Shown: positions 26,850 through 38,739 of the stretch, piece by piece
How the letters are laid out: the number at the start of each line of letters is the position of its first letter
How positions within the stretch are numbered: position 1 is the stretch's first letter
Assembly: GCF_009389715.1 (NCBI RefSeq)
Contig: NC_052404.1
Span: 12,267,756-12,331,755, forward strand
Reading direction: 5' to 3'
Source: Phoenix dactylifera
Taxonomy: Eukaryota; Streptophyta; Magnoliopsida; Arecales; Arecaceae
Length of the DNA stretch: 64,000 nucleotides
Position numbers and translations under genes: made by a program
Notes under the pieces: model-generated
The model's database searches: none
Told to the model about the DNA's origin: nothing
The model's input: only the letters and a program-made list of their open reading frames with translations

Positions 26850-27960
26850 AAGCTAAAATATTATGTACTATTTATTGGTACTGATAATACCATATTTTAA
26901 AAATTATGTACCGATTTATCTATACATATGTATTGGCTTACTAGATGACTAACTTACTTGACGCATATCACTTGGTAATATAGTATGTACTAATAAAAAG
27001 TATATTTTGAAAACTGTATATCGATTTATTTGGAGGTGTATCTTGGATCACTGCAGGATGTATATCAAAAAAGCTTGCAATATGTATTAGAAAGTCGATG
27101 AGTGTGTATCACCTGTCCTAGGGGTGGCAAAATATGATCCGACCCGTGTTCGACCCGCCATAAACAGGTTTGGGTTTGGCCTAAACAGGTTCGGGTCGTA
27201 AACAGGTCGACTCGTTTAACCTGTTTATTAATTGGGTCGGATACGGGTTTTAGATGTCTGACCCGTTTAAACCGTTTAACCCGTTTAACTGTTGGGCAGG
27301 TTAAACAGGTCTAAACAGGTTAAACGGGTTAAACAGGTTAAATAGGTCTAAACAGGTTAAACGGGTCTAAACAGGTCTAAACAGGTCGGGTTGGGCAGGT
27401 TAAACAAGTTGGGTTGGACAGATTAAACAGGTCTAAACAGGTTAAACTGGTCAGGTTGGGCAAACAGGTTAAACAGGTCGGGTCGGGTTGGGTAAACAGG
27501 TTACCTGTTTATTAAATAGGTTAAACGGGTCGGGTCGGGTTACCTGTTTAATAAACAGGTCAGGTTCAGGTTTGCAATTCCTGACCCGTTTAATAAACAG
27601 GTCGGGTTCAGATTTATAGTTTTCTGACCCGACCTGTATTTGACCCGACCTGTTTATGCCTGACCCGACCCGATTGCCATCCCTACCTGTCCATGTAGTG
27701 TGTATTGGTAAATATAATATTCTGAAAACTATGTATCAATTTTTTTGGAGGCATGTATTAGGTTGTTAAATGACTAATTTATTAAATGTGTATCATTTAG
27801 TCGTATACTATATACTGATGAACATCATGTTCTAGAAACCATATATTGATTCATCTAGAAGTATATATCGGCTTGCAAGATGACAATTTGCTTGATGTGT
27901 ATCACTTGATATAGTGTGTACTGCTAAAAATATTTTCTAAAAATGAGGAAGAAAGGGAAT
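26850..27960. repeat. About 110-bp tandem array split by a hAT insertion
   Basis: Degenerate units start near 26908, 27018, 27741 and 27850, with a partial unit before the first. They share the order TATGTA.CGATTTAT, TGTATTGGCTT, GATGACTAA.TT, TGTATCACTTG, TATAGTGTGTACT and TTCTGAAAACTATG, with substitutions. The second unit is interrupted by the element at 27119-27684. No coding potential. Confidence 0.7.
27119..27684. mobile_element. Non-autonomous hAT-like element with 8-bp TSD
   Basis: The target duplication ACCTGTCC is exact at 27111-27118 and 27685-27692. The ends are inverted: TAGGGGTGGCAA on the left and, read inverted, AGGGATGGCAA on the right. TAGGGGTGGCAA-type ends and 8-bp duplications are typical of plant hAT elements. 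The interior is made of short imperfect repeats of AAACAGGT, GGGTCGGGT and TAAACGGGT types, with inverted partners (GACCCGACCC, ACCTGTTTA) near both ends, so the single strand could fold extensively. It has no transposase. Confidence 0.85.
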
Positions 27961-28783
27961 AGTCCACATGAGTTTCTTCTTCTTTTTTGGCTTTTTTAAT
28001 TATGAGACGAACGATTCCATTAATAGGAAAAGTTCTTGACTTTTGATTTTTTTTTTTTTATAAAACAGTCACTAGGAGAAAATGCGGCAAAATCATAAGC
28101 CTGCACTAAATCTTCCTCTGGTCCCCGCTCCATATGATTTTTGTTCCCATTTACAAAAGAGGTTAGGAACTTTTCAAAATGTGCTAATAGGTAGCTCGTT
28201 TGAAAAGCTTGCATAAAAAAAAAATGTGACAAAGCTTATAGAGCGGCAACGGAGTTGACAATTTCTAGGGGACATTAGTGGAACGATAAACTCGGTGGGT
28301 GCCATCCAAAGGGAGTTATGACCGATACAACAAGCTGCGTTACATGCATACATAGAACGCCTCTCACGAACCTAACCACACCAATGGCTATAAATGGCTA
28401 TATAAAGCCCACTAGGACTCAGGCAAAGTTCTAATTTATCAATGATTTAATCGGAGAGAAGAAAAAATTCTCTTAATCTATTTAATTTGAATCTCTCATT
28501 TGAGCACAAAAATAAAATTTAGCAAAAAAAATCTCTCAAAAGAAATTTAGACAAAAATAAAACAATTGGCGAAAATACAATTTAGGTCGCTTTTTCTTTC
28601 ATCGATGATCAAAAAACTAAGGTATATGCCTTTATTTATAATGACGAGATACGTCTTGGACAATTTAGATCGCATTCCTCTTATAATTTAAATAGGATCA
28701 GTTTTTCAAAAACAAATATAACTAGTAGAAATACATATAAAAAAATTAAAATCCTGTAAAAAGTAGATCTTGACTTTTGTATC
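27961..28783. other. Spacer
   Basis: AT-rich with T and A runs. No gene or bounded element seen. Confidence 0.5.
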
Positions 28784-29260
28784 TGTCACGCCCCGAATTT
28801 GGATCATGACACGGCCGTGCTATTGCGAACCCTTGCCCACAATAACACGCAGCCACTTTAAAACTTTAAATCAATTACGAACAATTTCTTTCTTGAATGT
28901 TATCAAATGTTTTATCAATAAAAGATTGATTACAAAGCATCTAAAAATAGCAACATTTAATGTGTCATTTTCTTTTCTCCATAACCCTGAAGCATATCAC
29001 GCTCCTCGTTCCTAGTATCTCCTATTCATCTGTAAGAACATAAATAAATGGGTATGAGCTATAAAGCTCAGTAAGTAACCATGCATAATCTTATCTGATC
29101 AATCATAATATTTTCTCATACTAGTGCATTAATTTAAGTAACTAACAGTTGTAACAAAGTAAGCATTTCATATAACAAACCAGTCATATAAACTATGCAT
29201 GTCCATTTATGCAACTTCATAAACATGGCTATGCATCATAAAACTTTTGTCATTATCCCA

Positions 29261-29500
29261 TGCTTTGAAATCCGTGCTCATCATTATTCATGCTTTGAAA
29301 TCCGTGCTCATCATTATTCGTGCTTTGAAATCCGTGCTCATCATTATTCGTGCTTTGAAATCCGTGCTCATCATTATTCGTGCTTTGAAATCCGTACTCA
29401 TCATAATTCATGCTTTGAAATCCGTACTCATCATTATTCATGCTTTGAAATCCATACTCATCATTATTCATCCTTTGAAATTCGTGCTCTCAGATGATAG
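29261..29500. repeat. 30-bp tandem repeat, eight units, inside the solo LTR
   Basis: Eight copies of a 30-bp unit with core CTTTGAAATCCGTGCTCATC begin at 29261, with few substitutions. A period divisible by three lets it translate as a repeated decapeptide, but this is a by-product and not a gene. Confidence 0.95.
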
Positions 29501-29529
29501 TGCAGCTATGGTCACTATTATTACCCGTG

Positions 29530-30003
29530 ATAGGGCCATAATCTTTACCAACTATTATTCCCCATTGGCAGGGTCTAAGCCAAGCTACTATAACCCGCTG
29601 GCGAGGGCCGTATGCCGAGCTACTGTAACCCGCTGGCGAGGGCCATAATCTTTGCCAACTATTGTTCCCCGTTGGCAGGGTCTAAACCAAGCTACTATAA
29701 CCCGCTGGCGAGGGCCGTATGCCGAGCTACTGTAACCCGCTGGCGAGGGCCATAATCTTTGCCAACTATTGTTCCCCGTTGGCAGGGTCTAAACCAAGCT
29801 ACTATAACTCGCTGGCGAGGGCCGTATGCCGAGCTACTGTAACCCGCTGGCGAGGGCCGTATGCCGAGCTACTGTAACCCGCTGGCGAGGGCCGTATGCC
29901 GAGCTACTGTAACCCGCTGGCGAGGGCCGTATTCTTTGCCAACTATTGTTCCCCGTTGGCAGGGTCTAAACCAAGCTACTATAACCCGCTGGCGAGGACC
30001 GTA
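29530..30003. repeat. Higher-order tandem array (about 107-bp and 36-bp units) in the solo LTR
   Basis: A block of about 107 bp (TTTGCCAACTATTGTTCC, then ACTATAACCCGCTGGCGAGG, then CCGTATGCCGAGCTACTGTA) occurs about four times. In the third block the 36-bp GCCGAGCTACTGTAACCCGC subunit is itself amplified three times. Confidence 0.9.
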
Positions 30004-32099
30004 CATAGCGATCTGAGAGTTCTTAAAAACATATCATGCTTTTCATAAATCTTTTCTCATCGGTACATTGGAAAGTGAGTAATGGCATCATGCTGAATAA
30101 AATTCATGATCATGCTGAAAACTTTATTTTTCTTTCCATGTATCTTTCTACCTCATCATAATAATGTGTAAATAATATAATAATCATTATGGATGCTATT
30201 TATCCAAAATCATGCAATCATTTGCTAACACATGTTGGATCCTAATTTTGTGAAAATATAAATAATCATAAACAATTTCATAATCAAATAGTCACAAGTA
30301 TTTGATAAAACATAAGATTATATCCGGGTTACTTATATTTTCCACAATTCATATACACAATTCCAATTCTATAAATAATACTTTTTCACCATATAAAACG
30401 TGATACATGATCCATAATAAGATTAAGACATGTTACTTACTTTAATTTGCCCACCAAATGCCAATTTTTCAATACCTATCAAGATCATTAAATTACATGT
30501 CACTGACATATTTAATTTCTATTTATTTATAATCTTAAAGTCATTTACAACCCATCCATAGGACTCAATTTCATTTTCGGGTCCATAGCCTAATTTAATT
30601 TCTGGTTCAGGCCCATGGCCCAATTTAATTTCTGGTTCTGGTCTAATCTACTTCCTGGTTCGGATTTGATTAAATTCTTGATTCAGGTCTGGTTCACCTT
30701 CTGGTTCGGGTTTGACCCAATTGCTCTCTGGTTCAGGTCAGGGCCCATTTGCATTCAGGCCCAAAGTTTAATTGGTTTTTGGATCAGGCCCGTGGCCTGA
30801 TTCAATTACTGGGCCCATTTGTATTCAGGCCCAGAAACACAATTAGTTAATTTATAATTAATCCTTATCAGTTCTAATTAATTTAAAAGGGAGCCTAGTC
30901 TCAAACTATATTCAATTTAGTCCCTATATTAAAATTTGAGCTCTTCAAGCCTAGTTAGTTTTAGTTTTAAGAACACTAGGCTTGAATCAGAGCCCAGCCC
31001 GGCTTCAGGCTTCTAAAGCCAAGTTTATTTGAAGCCCACTCCGGAATCAGGCCCATTTCGGAATCAGGCCCATTTCGGCCCACAGCCATTTTTTTTTCTT
31101 TTCTTTTTCTTTTTTTTTTCTTTTTCTTTTCTTTCTTCTCCACTCTTCCCGAATCTTCCTTTCCGAAGCTTCTTCTTTTCTTCTTCCATTTCCACCGCGA
31201 TCTCCTCCCCCTCTTCTTGTCCTCTCCTCCCACGAGGCAAGGAGGCTCGGGAGGGACGAGCAACGGCCGACGGTGTCCGGCGCCCGGCCTGCGGCGCCCA
31301 CGGTCGTGCCCGCAGCTGTGCCTGCGGTCGTGCCCGTGGCCGCATTGGCGTCCCGCATCCCACGGCCGACGACCCACGGCCGACGACCCGCGGCGGAGGT
31401 CGGCGCCCGCGGATCGACCACCGGTAAGTATTTCTATTTTATTTTATTTTTCTTCTTCTTCCTCTCTTCTTCTTTTTCTTCCTCCCCTTCTTTCTTCTTC
31501 CGTGGAGGGGAGATCGAACCCGAAGAGGCCCGACTCACAGCCGATGGCGCTCTCCGGCCGGTCAGTGGCACCGGCCGCCCTTGCGGCCGCGCCCGCAGCT
31601 GCAAGTGGTGCTCGCGGCCGACGGTCTGCGGCCACCGTGACCTGTGGCCGATGCTGTTCGCGGCCGCCCCGGCCGACGCCCGTTTTTTTTTCTTTTTTTT
31701 TATTTCTCTAATTTTCTTTTTGTTCTAATCATTTATCCGGACAGGTCGGAATATGAGATGGAAAGGATAGAGTGATCAGAAGATTCACCTAGCTCCGGGA
31801 AGGGCCTGTGAGCGACGATGTCGAGCTGGGGTGCCTCCTCCTCCGGCGCCGCCGCTCTCAATCCAATTCCTTGTAGCAGGAGAAAGAGGGTAAGAGGCAG
31901 TGAAGGATGGTCGATGGAATCTCACAGAGGAGCCATGGCATTTATAGCCTCATCGGAAGGTAGGGGGAGGGAGAACGGCCACTATTGAGTGGTTATAACC
32001 GCCTCAACAGCCACCGACTACGATCCAAGTTGGCCCGTCTGGGCCCAATAATTACAGTATCAAAAGTAAATCCTGCCGCTCTGCCAAATTCTTTCTACA

Positions 32100-32330
32100 T
32101 TGAGAGATACACTTTTAGTAGAAGATTTTTTGATGGGTGGGATAGATCATACACTTCTAGTATGAACACAACCAATAAAATTAGAAAATAAGAAATAGTT
32201 TGGGGGAAAGCTGAAGATCCAACCCAATCAAATGCTGCTCCGTTCGACTCCCCGTAGATATGAGCTATTCGGAATAATATATAATCCCTTATCAAATTGA
32301 AGATGTCCTGCAACAGCGTATTCCCATAAC
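32100..32330 (-). mobile_element. LINE RNase H-domain fragment
   Basis: The minus strand reads DIFNLIRDYILFRIAHIYGE, then SNGAAFDWVGSSAF. This matches the C-terminal RNase H-like (RVT_3) region of plant LINE polyproteins (F.I.HIYRE.N.AAD.). The rest of the element is absent and the frame is broken outside this block. Confidence 0.55.
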
Positions 32331-33559
32331 CCTCCTACTTATCATAAAAATCATCATCAGTAGAAAAATTATGAACTCTATTAATATTCCCATATGCTCT
32401 GATTTATTTATTTTTGGATCTATATATCCATTTGTTTTTTTTTTGGTACAAATACATCTAGTTGTGTATAACATTGCTAATTTATTTAAAATATTTCTTT
32501 CTAAATAGTGAGAAGATCCAATGGGGTTGTTGTCGTCATTATATATCACTAATAAAAAAGCCACAACATTAATATGACAGTTATTGTTTGGTGTATAATT
32601 ATAACGGTCATTATGACAGTATATCTGTTTTCTCGAGCGATGGTTTAGATAAAGTTAGTGGTTATAAAAAAAAGGTTTCATCATATTTGATATCGGGTTA
32701 TATTGCTGACCATGTGCAACCTATTTTGTGGACGAATTATTTATATATTTTATTTTTAAATACTCGTAAATATATTTACTTTAGATTAATTTAATGCATT
32801 CGGTTGATATAAAAAAAATTAAACTAATAAGCATGAGCGATTGCGAGGAGAAGGAAGGGGACATTTGGGAGTTGATGTGATGCCATGCAATTCTATATTC
32901 CCTTTGGTATGCCGATGCACAGCGCCTGTAGCTTGATCTAGCTCTAGAGATTGGTGTGCAAGTGTTCAGACCTAGCTAGTTCTGGATCCAATAAAAAAAA
33001 TCCAGAAAGAAGCAGCATGAGTTGGATCTTGTTTCACGGGGAATAAAGGAGCGAAGAGTGCAAACAGTGCACCTGCACAAGGCACATGTTACGTATATCG
33101 AGGAAGCAGTACTCGATGCTCCCATATAATAATAGATGATCAAATGGTGCAATGAGCATCATATGATCATATGGTGAGATGAGTAGCACACTTATTTCCC
33201 TTGATATATCCTCAGCAGGCTTCTGTTCTCATCTTACTAGACAAACAAATTTCTAGTTACATATATGCTTCTTCATTTAAACGAATAAATTTCGTGCTTA
33301 CGTTATCACATCTAACTATGCATGCCTGCATGGTAATCAAGCAGCTAAGTCACCAGATGAACTAATATTGATGGGAGTGTCTGACCAATTAAGAGATCAC
33401 AACCAAGATGCTGTTCCATAATCCATACATGACAGGCTTTGGATGCATGTGCTGCCTTGTGAGAAGAGCATGTTATAACACAACCATCTATTAAAAGAGG
33501 CTGCCATGTGCACTGCACGTAACCAGCAGAGGAAGAGACTCCTGCTAACGGCGATTTCA
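32331..33559. other. Spacer
   Basis: AT-rich DNA without a recognised gene, RNA gene or bounded repeat. Confidence 0.5.
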
Positions 33560-35209
33560 GCCGGGAAAAGAAATAGGGCTCCTCTATAAGAGTAAACCCT
33601 CATCCTCCAAAGCCTCAATCCCGAAGTCGAGATACCACACTGGCCTTCTTCCCCTTTTCTTGCTCTTCTTCCCACGATTCAGAATCACAGCCGTCGGCTA
33701 AGAAATCGGCTAAAAATCGACCGAAAAAAGAATCCCCTATTTGCTCTGTTTCACCTTTTTTTTCCTTTGTCGGCCACCGACACCATCATTACTTGATGCC
33801 AAGGCCATGGATGAGTCGCCCGGCCTCCCTACTTTCCTCTATGGTGGAGCCATGGGCGCTAGCGAGCGCCCAATGGCCAAAAATGAGGAAATATCTTGAT
33901 TCCCTTGTTTTTTCTGATTTTTTTTCTTTAATTTTTCATCAGCCAGCCACCGCTGCCGATCGTCCACCATCCCTGGACGCCATCGAAGTTGCCTCTCATG
34001 ACCCCCGACGATCTCCACGTTCTCTCTCTAGATTTTCTCTCCAGTTTTTCTTTTTATTTCTCTCTCTTCTCCTTATTTCGCTCTTTAAACAAACCTATGA
34101 TCTTAGTACAGTATTCCATCTATCTTCTCCTTGGATCCGAGATGACTTCGCAAGGAGGACCTGAATCACCCTAGTGCCCAGGCAGCCTGTTGGACCAGCC
34201 ACCCCGACTCTGTAGAACGTTCCTAAACCCACTGATGATGAATGTTGTGGAATGATTTTGACTCTGATCGAGTTCATACCCTATGATTCATTATTCGGAT
34301 CGCCTAGGCTAGACCTACCTAGAACCGTCGAACGCCATCATCCGGCTTATAGTCTATATTCTTTATTATTTTAATTCCATTCAAGTCATTATATAAAAAT
34401 TAATTTTGTTTTTAATATTTTTAAATAGATTTAGCCGATTCGTCTAGTGAAATTTGACGATCTAAGGCAGAAGAAGTAGATCTTACGTTTCTTATTATTT
34501 TTCAAAATTATCATATTTTCCATGCATAATATTTGCCTGTGAAAATATCATATTTTACTTTAAATTATGAATCAATATATGTGTTATGAAAATTATATTT
34601 TATTATGAAATCAATTTCATGAGTATTTTTAAATGAAAATACCATGATTATGTAACACGAATCTTGTTATTAGTATTTTTCTAACAATTTATATGTATAT
34701 TTTAAGAAAAAGATACAAGTTTTCTAAAGGCTCTCTGGATAACTATGAAATGCTTAATTTTTGTGATATCTATTATTTTTTTTAAATGATGCATTGACAT
34801 GAAGAAATTTATGCTTGATCCAACAAGATAATGTAAAATTTACTTTCTAAGCTGTGTCACTCACATATTTTTATTTTTTTTTCTTTTTTTAGACGAATAA
34901 AGTCAGTAGGAATAAAGGATGGTCAAGCTTAGAGTTCACACTAGCAAACTTAGCGATCTTGTAGCGAAACTTTAGTTCTTCAGTTGATCATGAATTTGTA
35001 GCTTGGTAATTTTTTAAATTTTGAAAATTACGAGTTTGGTATTTATACTCGGAACCAATATTGGTTGCATTTAATGGATAATAAAATTAATTTTTTATTT
35101 ATTATATTTTGTTTAAGATGAAGTTGGAAGCTAAATGTAATTATTGGTTTTATGTTATCATGGGTTGTACCTCGGTAGATGTATTATATCTTGAATTTTA
35201 GACGTGCCA
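33560..35209 (+). mobile_element. Possible degraded gypsy LTR
   Basis: A TATA-like CTCTATAAGAG (about 33581) is followed by CT-rich leader-like DNA, long AT-rich DNA, and an end GACGTGCCACA at about 35209 that resembles the GTGACA end of Tekay/Del LTRs. No second copy, target duplication or protein domain was seen. The identification is tentative. Confidence 0.3.
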
Positions 35210-35689
35210 CATCCCCCTCATCCCTCAATGGAATGGCAACCATTTCTCAAGTTCTACTTTATGTTTCAGGCAATCTCAGGCACCATTAGAGCAGAATGGT
35301 TAAACCGTTCTATCCATATAATTGCAGAACCAGTCAAAAACTGCATCAAACAAATATTGTTCTTATTTCCTCGGCGTTCATTTAGAACCACCTCAGAAAA
35401 AAAATAGTTCTTAGATATTTCCTAGGTGTTCCATGATTGTCTAATCATTAACCACAACAGAAACGTAAAAAAACTCAGAATTAAATCAATCGTTATTTTC
35501 TTTCATACATGTTAGGCAATCAAGTTGGTTCACCTTCTATGCAAACATCATAGCTGTCATTTTATCTTCTTGAAAAAACTCTTTCCTGAAGCTCTTCTTT
35601 TCTTGCATCTGATGACTTTATTCTACTGCTTTTGAGGAGCAAAGTGCCATGGACAGTGGTTAAAAGAACCATAGGCTTTGTTTCCTTGA

Positions 35690-35975
35690 GCAACGGGGAG
35701 ACTCGGTGTTTCACATCACGGTCACCCAACTTTTATTGATGAAATGGCGTGTTTGGTTGGAACGGAACGCACAGATTTTTCTTCAAAAGATTGGCTCAAT
35801 CTGTTCGACACTTCACAAGGCTCTAAATTCCTTTATGCTTCAGGATAATCTCTACGGTGGAAAAGCCAAAGAGTTCTTCTTAGAGTCATTCGAATTCTCA
35901 GACCTCTACTGTGGATCCAGAAGCGATAAACTATCCCATTTTATTCCAGTATGGCAGAGGATATTGGAAATTTAG
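35690..35975 (+). mobile_element. Possible LINE C-terminal (zf-RVT-like) fragment
   Basis: The open frame contains MKWRVWLERNAQIF, similar to the W..W.ERN.R.F block at the end of plant LINE reverse transcriptase proteins. The remainder does not align clearly. Confidence 0.4.
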
Positions 35976-36548
35976 CACTCTACGTGGCAAATTCATAATC
36001 TGTTGTATATTCTTTAACTCTGTATCCTTGCAGATAATTTCTCAACAATAAATCTCCTTCCTCCCTGTCCAGTCAAAAAGAAAACCTTTTATTGATGAAA
36101 AAGAAAATTTTCATAAAAGGATTGAAGAAACAAGAACATTAGAATGTACAGGAAAGAACAGAACCATAGGCTTCGTAATTATGACCTTTCGACCGTTTCA
36201 TACACATCAATACCGGTTCTCCACAGTTCAGATTAGTTGCTAATGCGATACTCTGTAGAAAAGAAAAAAAAAAATCGCAGCATGGCTGCACAGCAGTTCT
36301 TTAACGGGAACTCAGTTTTGGCTGGCTAAGCATTCAAAAGAAATCAGAATAGCCCCTCAAAGAATCGATATCCATATCATTCAAATGATTGTAGAGATAT
36401 GAAAATGGCTTCATCATTGCTGATTGGATCTCCCAGATCTTAGCAAACTCTGGAACATTGACCAAGTTCCAGCAGCCTCACGAAGCTCATATATGTTAGC
36501 AATTAGTCGGACAGAAATCTGCACAAATCACCATAAAGGAAGCGAAAC

Positions 36549-37010
36549 TCATGTGCATTGGATGATCCTCTGCAATTCACCTACCATCTCTTGCAATATA
36601 ACTGGCTTACGCATTACGCCATGCATTCCATCCTGAAGGCACCGCTCCTTGGTATTCTTGTCAGTTTTAGGAGAGAGCGCAAAAATCAGTGGCCAGTTTT
36701 CTGTGCATATTTTTTTGATGCAAGACGGAAGTTCATGTCCGTCTTCTTCAAAAATTTGCATGTCATTAGTAACAGGTGGAATTGGTTACGTTGGAAGTAC
36801 GTACAGCATCCCTAAGCAGTGGTAAGTAACATTAGAATCCTCATTCCTTTGAATGGGCACCTGGTAACCTCAGGATCCATATATCTTGGTCGAACAAATC
36901 CTTCTCCTGACTGCCGATGTTGCAACCTGATTAGCAATTTCATATTTTTTCTGAAGACTTTCTGATGTGTTGGAAACTGAAATCCTCCCATGCATGTCCT
37001 GCACATATGA
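36549..37010 (-). pseudogene. Receiver-domain pseudogene, ethylene-receptor-like
   Basis: The minus strand encodes FKGMRIL (about 36840), then FHLLLM, then DGHELPSCIKKI, ENWPLIFALSPKTDKNTKER and CLQDGMHGVMRKPVILQEM, ending at a stop at 36549. This order is that of a response-regulator receiver domain: start strand, the strand before the phospho-acceptor, DG, PLI.AL, and the conserved KP. The WPLI.AL...ERCLQ.GM.GV.RKPV wording resembles subfamily-2 ethylene receptors (EIN4/ETR2 type) more than other hybrid kinases I recall. The frame breaks at about 36762-36767, where the phospho-acceptor Asp should follow LLM, consistent with loss of one base. Most of the segment between FKGMRIL and FHLLLM is missing. 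No histidine kinase or membrane part is nearby. Confidence 0.6.
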
Positions 37011-37417
37011 ATCGAGGTCAATATTTTATCATAAACCTTATGTTGAAAGGAGCAATTTATTGTTTTCTAAGCATTTGAAGTATTGACATAAAGGAATGCA
37101 TGATTTTAATCGTTCCAGTAAGACATTCCCCTCTTATGTCTGAATGACATATCATTTATGCCGTATAGTTTGCATTTACATGTGAAAATGTAGGATGATT
37201 AAAAGCAAGAGGCATATTCTGAACTTTTTCCGAGATGGGACAAATAGATCCAAGGTCCCTATTTATCAATCATCGGAAAGCAGGGTGCCCTTTGTTTCAT
37301 GCTAAAGCCAGGAGTACAAGAGTCTACGAGGCTGTGCATTTTTGTGATCAAGAAAACCGGAAAAGAGACTCCTGCATGGATCCCATGTTGTAACAACTGT
37401 TTTCCATGGATTAAGAG

Positions 37418-38007
37418 TTCCAAGGCTGGTGCACCTCAGACCATCTTTCATCCCAGTAGCATGATTCTCTACATGAATTGCTTTTAGGGTGCTCTCCTTT
37501 TTACCTCATGAAATGGCCTGGAGGCTGGAAAAATATGTACAAGCATTGTTAAGACTTAAAAGAGTCTTGATGCAAAGTCCAGTGTTGTTAATGAGCGCGT
37601 AGTATAAATGTCAAGATGCGCATGATGCATGTATCGAGGGCGACCACATGGTACAGTTGTTTGTATGCAGGAAATATAGGAACAGAAGTTTGCAAGATAT
37701 GGCTTTTCGAGATTCCAAGGCAGGTGCACCTCAGACCATCTTTCATCCCAGTAGCATGATTCTCTACATAAATTGCTTTTAGGGTGCTCTCCTTTTTACC
37801 TCATGAAATGGCCTGGAGGCTGGAAAAATATGTACAAGCATTGTTAAGACTTAAAAGAGTCTTGATGCAAAGTCCAGTGTTGTTAATGAGCGCGTAGTAT
37901 AAATGTCAAGATGCGCATGGTGCATGTATCGAGGGCGACCACATGGTACAGTTGTTTGTATGCAGGAAATATAGGAACAGAAGTTTGCAAGATATGGCTT
38001 TTCGAGA
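37418..38007. repeat. 295-bp tandem duplication, nearly identical copies
   Basis: Copies 37418-37712 and 37713-38007 follow each other directly. I count three single-base differences. No coding or terminal features. The duplication is either recent or an assembly artefact. Confidence 0.95.
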
Positions 38008-38521
38008 AGGGGGTTGAACAAAGTCTAGGTAGCATGAGGCTCAACACTCAGAGGCAGAAAAAGAGATATATTGTGGTTTCTTCTAGGCCCTAGAGTGTAA
38101 TATAGGTGACTGAAATCCTGATAAGTGAAGGGTTAATGTTTTGAAAATGAATGATTTAATCTATCATCTACGATTAAGGGTGCAAAAGGATCTCTTTATC
38201 CCCGTCGGTAAGTAGTATCCTATCGGCAACACATCCTTAATTGGGCTGGACAACTTGTATGATCATATTGATTGTGTGGTAACTTGTTTTTCCTAGTGGT
38301 TTTACATTCTTCATGAGTTAATGGTAGTTCCAAGGTGATGATGGGTTTTCAAATTACCTGAAAGGACAAAAACATGAACGTTCTATATTCAGAATGTCAT
38401 AAGATTCCAACATTGGAGAAATCATTATACAGTTCAGGTTTGAACCGATTTCAAACTTAAAATAAAGTAACATAATTATAAAAACAAAGCACTCATGCCC
38501 GATGTCTAGGGCATACTTAAC

Positions 38522-38701
38522 CTAATTGCTTCTAGTCGACCCAAATGCCCTAATTCTGTTATAGTAGATAGGCTCCTCCACTGGACATAAAGAAACAAGA
38601 AGGGCAAAGAAGATAAGCAAGAAGAATGTTCTAGGAGATTGAAAGACAACCTTCCTCCTAGAAGCCTCTTTCTTGTCTTGCTTGGCTGAAGAGTTTGTAG
38701 C
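38522..38701 (-). CDS. Unassigned small ORF with one hydrophobic segment
   Basis: An open frame on the minus strand runs to a stop at 38522. From the Met at about 38701 it encodes roughly 59 residues; an upstream in-frame Met lies at 38731. A lysine/arginine-rich N-terminus is followed by TFFLLIFFALLVSL, a single membrane segment or signal anchor, and a short polar tail ending FGSTRSN. The layout resembles small membrane or secreted peptides, but I recognise no family. A GGT-rich run lies upstream. It may be chance. Confidence 0.22.
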   Translation of the reverse strand, partial: ATNSSAKQDKKEASRRKVVFQSPRTFFLLIFFALLVSLCPVEEPIYYNRIRAFGSTRSN

Positions 38702-38739
38702 CATACAAATCTTAATGGCGGTGGTGGGCATGTCTTAGG

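Larger units (their letters stand above)
28784..32056 (-). mobile_element. 3.3-kb solo LTR, Tekay/Del-like gypsy
   Basis: The unit is flanked by the exact 5-bp duplication GTATC (28779-28783 and 32057-32061). On the minus strand it starts TGTAATTATTGGGCCCAG and ends ATTCGGGGCGTGACA. The GTGACA-type end and the length match Tekay/Del LTRs of plants. A minus-strand TATA box (GGCTATAAATGCC, near 31940-31950) lies about 110 bp into the LTR, where a U3 promoter is expected. No second LTR or internal domain is adjacent, so it most likely arose by LTR-LTR recombination. It contains two tandem arrays and a GC-rich, CT-tract-rich segment (31080-31720). Confidence 0.85.

Noticed and set aside
27119-27684. 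Possible CRISPR-like or telomere-like array
   Set aside because: Repeat units are imperfect, without regular spacers, and bounded by hAT-type ends and a TSD in a plant genome.
29195-29648. Plus- and minus-strand open frames with a repeated ten-residue motif
   Set aside because: They are the by-product of a 30-bp tandem repeat inside an LTR; no start context, no family, both strands open.
30976-31728. Overlapping open frames in 31.0-31.7 kb
   Set aside because: Low-complexity CT- and CG-rich part of the solo LTR; peptides are Lys- or Phe/Ser-run shadows.
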